Shown: one piece after another, positions 58,151-64,000 of the stretch
Numbering within the stretch: the first letter of the stretch is position 1
Layout of the letters: each line of letters opens with the position of its first letter
DNA from: Microplitis mediator
Lineage: Eukaryota; Arthropoda; Insecta; Hymenoptera; Braconidae
DNA length: 64,000 nt
Assembly: GCF_029852145.1 (NCBI RefSeq)
Contig: NC_079969.1
Span: 10,540,001 to 10,604,000 of the forward strand
Reading direction: 5' to 3'
Notes under the pieces: generated by a model
The model's database searches: none
What the model was told of the DNA's origin: nothing
Seen by the model: only the letters and a program-made list of their open reading frames with translations
Made by a program: the position numbers and the translations under genes

Positions 58151-59001
58151 AGTGATTTGACGTGTCACCGGGTATCGCTAATCAGTAAGACCCGAACATC
58201 CGTCCCTCTCCTTGGCTAATAAAATTAGTAGGTATGAATTTTCCGGGGGTGAATCAAAGAGACCCGAATCAAAGATATACGTGAGTGCAGAACCTAAAAT
58301 CGAAAGACGACCCTAATTTATAAATAAAATTAAATAACATCCGGTTCTGGAAGGCCGAGTTCATCTTCTAGTGATGCCCTATTATTCGACCATAATACTA
58401 GGTGCGACCAGACTTGGCAAGCTAAACACTCTGTCATACATTTGTTCATTGGTAGGTGCTACAAAAAAATTTTAATCAAATTACACAAAATTGTTTCGAA
58501 AACTTTGGAACTCTATTTTCGTATACCTTAAAACCTTCACACGTCTCTATTTTATCGCTTTATGGCCTAAATAATAATAGTGACCAAAATATTTGGTATT
58601 TGATTGGTTTCAGTTTCTTGTGGACTTTTTCTATGCAACACAACAATTTTTTCTATGGTGACATGAAAATTTTTCCTACGTCAACATAGTTATTTGTACT
58701 ACGTCATCATAGGAATATTTCCTATGTTAACAGAGGAATTTTTTCTTTGCCACCCTAGGAATCATTCCTATGTAAATATAAAAGAAATTACTCTGGTTAC
58801 ATAGGAAAAATTTCTATGCTGAAATAATACAAATACCCATGTCAATATAGGAATTTGACCAATGTTAACAGAGGAATTTTTCGATGTCTACGTGGAAATT
58901 TTTCTAATGCTAATAAAAAAGATATCCATATAATATGTAGGTGACGTTTCTATAAAATATCGTTATATTATCATTTTTTTCTATTAAAATTTCATGTGTT
59001 G
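58151..59001. other. Spacer between the two LTR-like units
   Basis: 851 bp with no gag or pol. From about 58630 it carries a degenerate array of ATAGGAAxxxTTCCTATG and GTTAACAGAGGAATTTTT words; the same words resume after 59991 and also occur near 56810. Not the body of an LTR retrotransposon as far as can be seen. Confidence 0.5.
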
Positions 59002-59991
59002 TGTAATGGGTGCACTTATTATATTAATTTTGATTCTGGTCTCAATACAATAAGTGTCCCACACATGTACAAAACTTGAGGTGTCAGACTGTCTCAGTAT
59101 CTCCAGGTGAGGATAAGCCCCGTACTGGACCACACAGTATTAAAATATGAAGAGAGAATTCTTATACCTAACTTATCAGGAAGGTTGTGATAAATTAGAT
59201 TTGTATGTCAAATTTAAATATAAAACAATGGCATTTATTTAGACGAAGCCGCTTTACAGATAATAGATGAAGGATGAACAAGAACCAAAATGACTGATGA
59301 CACTGACTCGACTAATTTAACAAAACTGACTTGACTACTTTTATAAATAACGACTCCTCAATTAATAGAATATTAATTAACAATAAAATAGTTAACCCGA
59401 CAATAAACAAAACGACTTCACTTACTCCAACAATCTCCAACCTTAACCAGTCCTTCGTTACACCGATCCTTTTCCTCCAAGACCAAAACCATAACCAATC
59501 CTTCCCTCCAAGTCCACCAAACCATTCCAATCCTTTCCCATCAACCAGGTCCAATCCACAATAAATATTATATAAATAACCCGTTTAAATAAACTTAATT
59601 AACTTAAATTTGAATAAGCTTCCACGAGCCGTGGGCTTATATGCTCTTGGCCCATTTTGAATGATGACTAGCAGCCCGTGTAGTAGTAGTAGTAGTGGAT
59701 AGAAATTTGTGGAAACCAAGATGTTAGTGGTAGTTGTAGTAAGGCACGTCCGTCCATGGCGGTTGCTGCGAGCCAAGAGACCGATAGCTCGTCGTCTCTG
59801 GCCCTCGTACCTCTCCACTCAGGTTGGCCAACCCCTAAAACCAAATGTCGGGACTCGACCGTAGCGACCCCGGCGCTTCAGTGGCTGTGTTTACTCAATT
59901 GTAGACAGTTGTTGAAGAAGGAGGGCGGATCTTTTGGCGCGAGTCGAAATTGAATTTAAAATGTAATGTGAAAGCATTCCACCCCGTTACA
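59002..59991. mobile_element. LTR-like unit 2 (probable solo LTR)
   Basis: Same ends as unit 1, TGTAATGGGTGC and CCCGTTACA, bordered by GTTG on both sides (58998-59001 and 59992-59995), a different 4-bp duplication. Small indels distinguish it from unit 1. 990 bp, no credible ORF. Confidence 0.72.
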
Positions 59992-59995
59992 GTTG

Positions 59996-62162
59996 ATAGA
60001 GCAAAACTTGCTATGTCAACAAAGAAATTTTCCCTAAGCAAAATTGAAAAAATTCCAATTTTTTTCTTTCTGTGTACATATTATTTGAGAAAATTGGAGT
60101 TTTCAATAAAAATTTCTTGAATCAAAAATATTAACCTTCAGTCGAGACTTTTTTTATGTGTATATATTTATATATTATACATAAATTTTATTTTATTGCT
60201 ATTTTATACGCCTCGAAGCTGTGATATTATAATTATATATATTCAACTTTATTTTCGCTTTGTAGATTGTCACAAACGATTTTATTCTTGCATTATTAAA
60301 TATTTTATGTTTTGCCGGTTTTAAAAATCCTATAACGAAAATTATTTTACTTGCTTTAATTAATACATATTGTATTAATTTAATTTAAATTGTTGCGGAC
60401 TTTTAAACTGATATTTAAAATTGTGATTCGATTGTTTGACAGAAAATTAAAAGGCTTCTAATATTTTAATGGGGTTTAAATTAAAATGAGTCACTTAATA
60501 TTGATTTGAGGTAAAAATTTGTTCAAACTTACTTGGAGGAAATTTCATTTACTAAAAATTTTAATTCATATATTTTTATCGTATTTTTCATAATTTAGTA
60601 AAAAAAAATAATTAAAAGTATCGCATATAATCGATTTCGAAATACAAAAAATTAATATTTAATAAAAATTTCAGGAAAATTATTAAAAATTTTACAAAAG
60701 TTGAAGAATACATTTTTGTAGACAATTAAATTTCCTACAAAAAATATTACAAATTTTTTTGTCCTAAAGTCAATATTTAAAAAGTTATATGAATTGAAAC
60801 AATGAAATAGCCACAAAAAAACTCCCTCGTAATTAAAAATAATTTTTATAAAACTTCTTAATTAACAAAAAGTACGAGCACAAATCTCTAGTTTAATAAA
60901 AACTCGATATTAAAAAATATCTTACTCGTTTTAATAAATACTTAACGAATGTTGATTTATTAGATGAAAAATTAATTAAAAAAAATTATATTAAACTCCA
61001 ATACTGTTAATAATAATAACAAACTCAACTTTATTACCGAGTTTTAAAAACGACCCAACTAAATTACGCAGTCCATACATTAAACAACGAATAAACCAAA
61101 AAAACATTATTTCCAATAATAATAATAAAAAATCAAAAAAAGAAAAAAAGCAAACTTTTTAATACTGTCTCGAATCCCCGCGGGCTCTAAATTTCCATCA
61201 ACTTATTGCGCCACGAAAACTCGGTCCTCGTATATTTTTTTTTTTCTACTTTTTAGAGGACACGTGTTGCCCTAATGTATTCTTCACCCAAAACCTTATG
61301 TATTATTTACCCTCAGTTAAAATCACACCAATATTTTATAATACTTTTCCTACTGCTGAGTCTGATCAAAAATTACGTATTGGCTAAAAGCTTTGCCTAC
61401 CCCTCAAAAAAAAAATATATATACACACATAGATTATAGATATAAATATCCAGCAGAAAAGAACGTGTATATTTCAGATATAGAAAAATGGAGACTATTA
61501 ATTTATAGATTTTTCATTCTACAAAAGCACTAGACCGTTAATTATACGATTTACTGTATGCTGGATGTCGATACCCAATTCCTGGGAGTCTTTCTTTTTG
61601 TCGTTTAATTTTACCTATAAAAATATGACAAATGAAATTATCACATTAGAGTTTTTGCTAATGTAAACTACTCTGTTTACAATTCTGATTTACTGTTATA
61701 TGCTAATTTCTTTTTTTTTTTTACTCTGCTTACTCTCATTCCATACTTGTTTATTTAGTTATAACTTTTATTTCTGTCATATTTTTATTTCATTATAAAT
61801 TTGAATATCTTGTATTTATAGTATATATTTATCTGTTACCAGTAATTGTTTATTGACATAAATTCTATTCGTTTTGTTTACTCATGCTGCAGTTTATTAT
61901 TTTGCGTACCTCAAATATTGTTTTAACTATGTTTAGATATTGTTAAAAATAAAGTAGTCTCAAATAATTTAATAATTTTGATATCATGGGCACATCAATT
62001 TTTAATTTATGGAAAAAAACATGATACTGAAATTAGCCGACGTCTAATAATTTTGGGTTTATTTATTTTTTTTTTTTTTTCATTACCATAAATTATAAAA
62101 AACAAATATTTGAAAAAATTGCACCTATAGTTTTTTTGATTTTCTACATGTGCATATTTTTA
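59996..62162. other. AT-rich stretch without genes
   Basis: Long A/T runs and low-complexity sequence, a (TA) tract near 61415-61425. No exon, RNA gene or clear element. Confidence 0.5.
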
Positions 62163-62945
62163 AATTCCCGCTAAGAAAATTGTAAATTTTCATAAATTCG
62201 GGAAGTTATTGGTTTCGGTCCGATTTACGAAAATCGAATTTCCATCAGATATCGACGTTTTGAGGTCCGAGGGAGCTATTCTGACTAATTTCACGATGAT
62301 GTCCGAGTGTATGTATGTACGTATGTAAATACCTGTATCTTTTGAACGGATGAACCGATTTTGAACTTTAAGGTGTCATTCGACGCGGCTTGTCAATATC
62401 TTGAAGCTGTAAGAAAATTGAGCTTGATCGGTAAGGCTCGTTCAGAGATATTCCAAAAATAGAATTTTTTCACAAATGTTTTTTTTTTTATAACTTTTAA
62501 TGTGCTCGATGGATTGATTCCAAAATGGACTGGGCTCTAGAGCTTTATAAGCCGCGTCGAATGCCACCTCAACCATCAATATCGGTTCGTTCGTTCAAGA
62601 GAAACCGTTATCGAAAGAATTAAAAAAAAAAATTTTTTTCATTTTTTCTGAAATATCTCAAAAACGAGTCGATAAATCAAATTCAAAATTTGATCAGCTT
62701 TAGAACTTGATAAAACGCGTCGATTGCCACCTCAACCGTCTCAATCGGTTTATTCGTTTGAGAGATATCGTTGGAGAAAAAATGGTGAAAACCGTATTTT
62801 TTTCGAAAACAACAGCATACAAACGTATTTTCGAGCTTGAAGAGCTCGAAAATGTATTCACAATAATGTTTTCGAGGTCCTTGAGCTCGAAAACAGCGGG
62901 AAGTTTTGGGGTTGGCCCGCAGGGTCAACTGACAGACCGATTTTT
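62163..62945 (-). repeat. Dispersed repeat family A, copy 5, reversed
   Basis: Reads in reverse relative to the other copies: CCCGCTAAGAAAATTG first, then GGTTTCGGTCCGATTT, a TGTATGTACGTATG tract, GAGCTCGAAAACAGCGGGAA and GGCCCGCAGGGTCAACTGAC at the end. It is one of the fuller copies. The 106-codon frame at 62707 lies across it and is not called. Confidence 0.8.
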
Positions 62946-63557
62946 TTTTTGTTTTGGAATTGATTTATCGAAAGAAATTTTATTACATCAACATATTCAA
63001 ATTTGTAATTTTGAACAAATGATTTAATAGACTATTTGGTTGACATTAGTATTTCTCTATCTTAGATAATAAAATCATTTGATAAAGTTAAAAAAATATT
63101 TATTTAATAGACAACTAAATTATTTTATAGTACCAACAAACTCAAATATTAAAGCAAAATATTATTATATTAACTCTAATAAATATTTCTTAGAAACAAA
63201 CAAATATGTTCATTTAGAGTAAATATATATTTGTTCAAGGTTAATAAATATATATTTAAACCTTATGACTATTGATTTAAAAACGAGAAATTCATTGAAT
63301 TAAAATGAATAACAAGGTGCTATTATCATTAATTAGTAATAAATAATGTGCATTAAATAAATTTTTAGTTGTGAATAGATATCAATTAAAAATAAAAATA
63401 ATTTGAATCATTTTAAATTAAATTGAATGAGAAAATAATAGATGTAAGTATGAAGTATAAAAAAAAATTTTTTTTTTTATCTAAAATGTACTTTTTATTT
63501 TTGTATATCGAGAATGAGTATTCAAGAAAACTTTAATGTCTAATGTAAAACAATATA
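62946..63557. other. AT-rich spacer
   Basis: Nothing supported. Confidence 0.4.
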
Positions 63558-63559
63558 TA

Positions 63560-64000
63560 CACTGGTCACAGAAATTAAGGGATAGAAAAAAAATCCGAAA
63601 TTTTTAGGTGATTTTCAACATGCTGTAACTCGGTGAAAAATTGTCGTATAAAAAAAATAAAAAAAGCAAATTGTAGCCTCAAGTTTCTAGTTTTCAGATC
63701 TGGACCTCAAAATTTTTTATCATGTACGGTTCCGGAGTAATTATAAGAAAACCAACGGAAAAAAAATTTTCAAAATTTTTGCTGGTCTTTCAATACCTCT
63801 ATGGGCGACAATAAATTTTTTTGAATAATCCGACCGTATGAATCTTTTAGAAAATTTTATGCCCTTTAATTTGGTGGCCTTAAAAAGTCTCTACGACGAT
63901 TTGGCGCCGAGTTATCATTGATCAAAGCAAAAAAGTCCATTTTTGCTTTGATAATCAATAACTCCAGATGTATTGGTCGTACAGGGAATGGAAGCAGGGT
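63560..64000. mobile_element. Tc1-like element end, cut by window edge
   Basis: After TA at 63558-63559, CACTGGTCACAGAAATTAAG resembles a Tc1/mariner-type terminus. Sequence inside has no ORF. The other end would lie outside the window. Confidence 0.4.

Noticed and set aside
57118..59991. A single full-length LTR retrotransposon with two LTRs
   Set aside because: The outer flanks do not match, each unit has its own 4-bp duplication, and the interior lacks gag, pol, a clear primer-binding site and a purine tract.
62707..63027. 106-codon plus-strand ORF as a gene
   Set aside because: Lies across a dispersed family A repeat and is not kept in the other copies.

Overview
The window is AT-rich invertebrate nuclear DNA, most likely an insect and plausibly a hymenopteran. 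The basis is small coding exons with GT-AG introns, an animal SLC6 transporter, BEL/Pao and non-LTR retrotransposons, and very many short inverted-repeat elements. The species cannot be named from the sequence alone.

Layout. (1) 577-13640 (+) is a nine-exon sodium/chloride-coupled SLC6 neurotransmitter/amino-acid transporter. The exons add up to 1818 nt (605 codons plus stop) and all phases agree. The first one or two coding exons were not found and may lie upstream of the window. Its introns hold microsatellites, a GATCATG-rich inverted-repeat element (8730-10154) that encloses a tRNA-like cassette, a TTAA-flanked element (10275-10969), and a hAT-like foldback element (12789-13560) that ends 17 bp before the last exon. 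(2) 13.7-41 kb holds no gene I can support. It is a mosaic of foldback and terminal-inverted-repeat elements (15.7-17.2, 18.6-19.1, 20.3-21.8, 28.8-30.0, 31.6-32.4 and 32.4-33.1 kb), one LINE 3' end (19.5-20.1 kb), decayed tRNA-like DNA, AT-rich filler and a few GC-richer patches that could be regulatory or untranslated exons of a distant gene. (3) 41.9-42.7 kb is a frameshifted BEL/Pao gag fragment. (4) 43.7-45.4 kb is dispersed repeats. (5) 45978-51795 is the most striking locus: a 5'-truncated LINE with an intact 1256-residue endonuclease/reverse transcriptase/RNase H ORF, flanked by two apparently identical 945-bp direct repeats. It cut into a 318-bp MITE that itself sits in a GATCATG satellite, followed by a 243-bp tandem array to about 52.6 kb. 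(6) 53-64 kb has more dispersed repeats, a MITE at 56 kb, two LTR-like units (57118-58150 and 59002-59991) each with its own 4-bp flanking duplication, and a Tc1-like end cut by the window edge.

The transporter is the only host gene supported. The remainder is mobile-element biology: layers of nested insertions whose order can be read from the interrupted copies. I found no CRISPR array, rRNA gene or certain functional tRNA gene.
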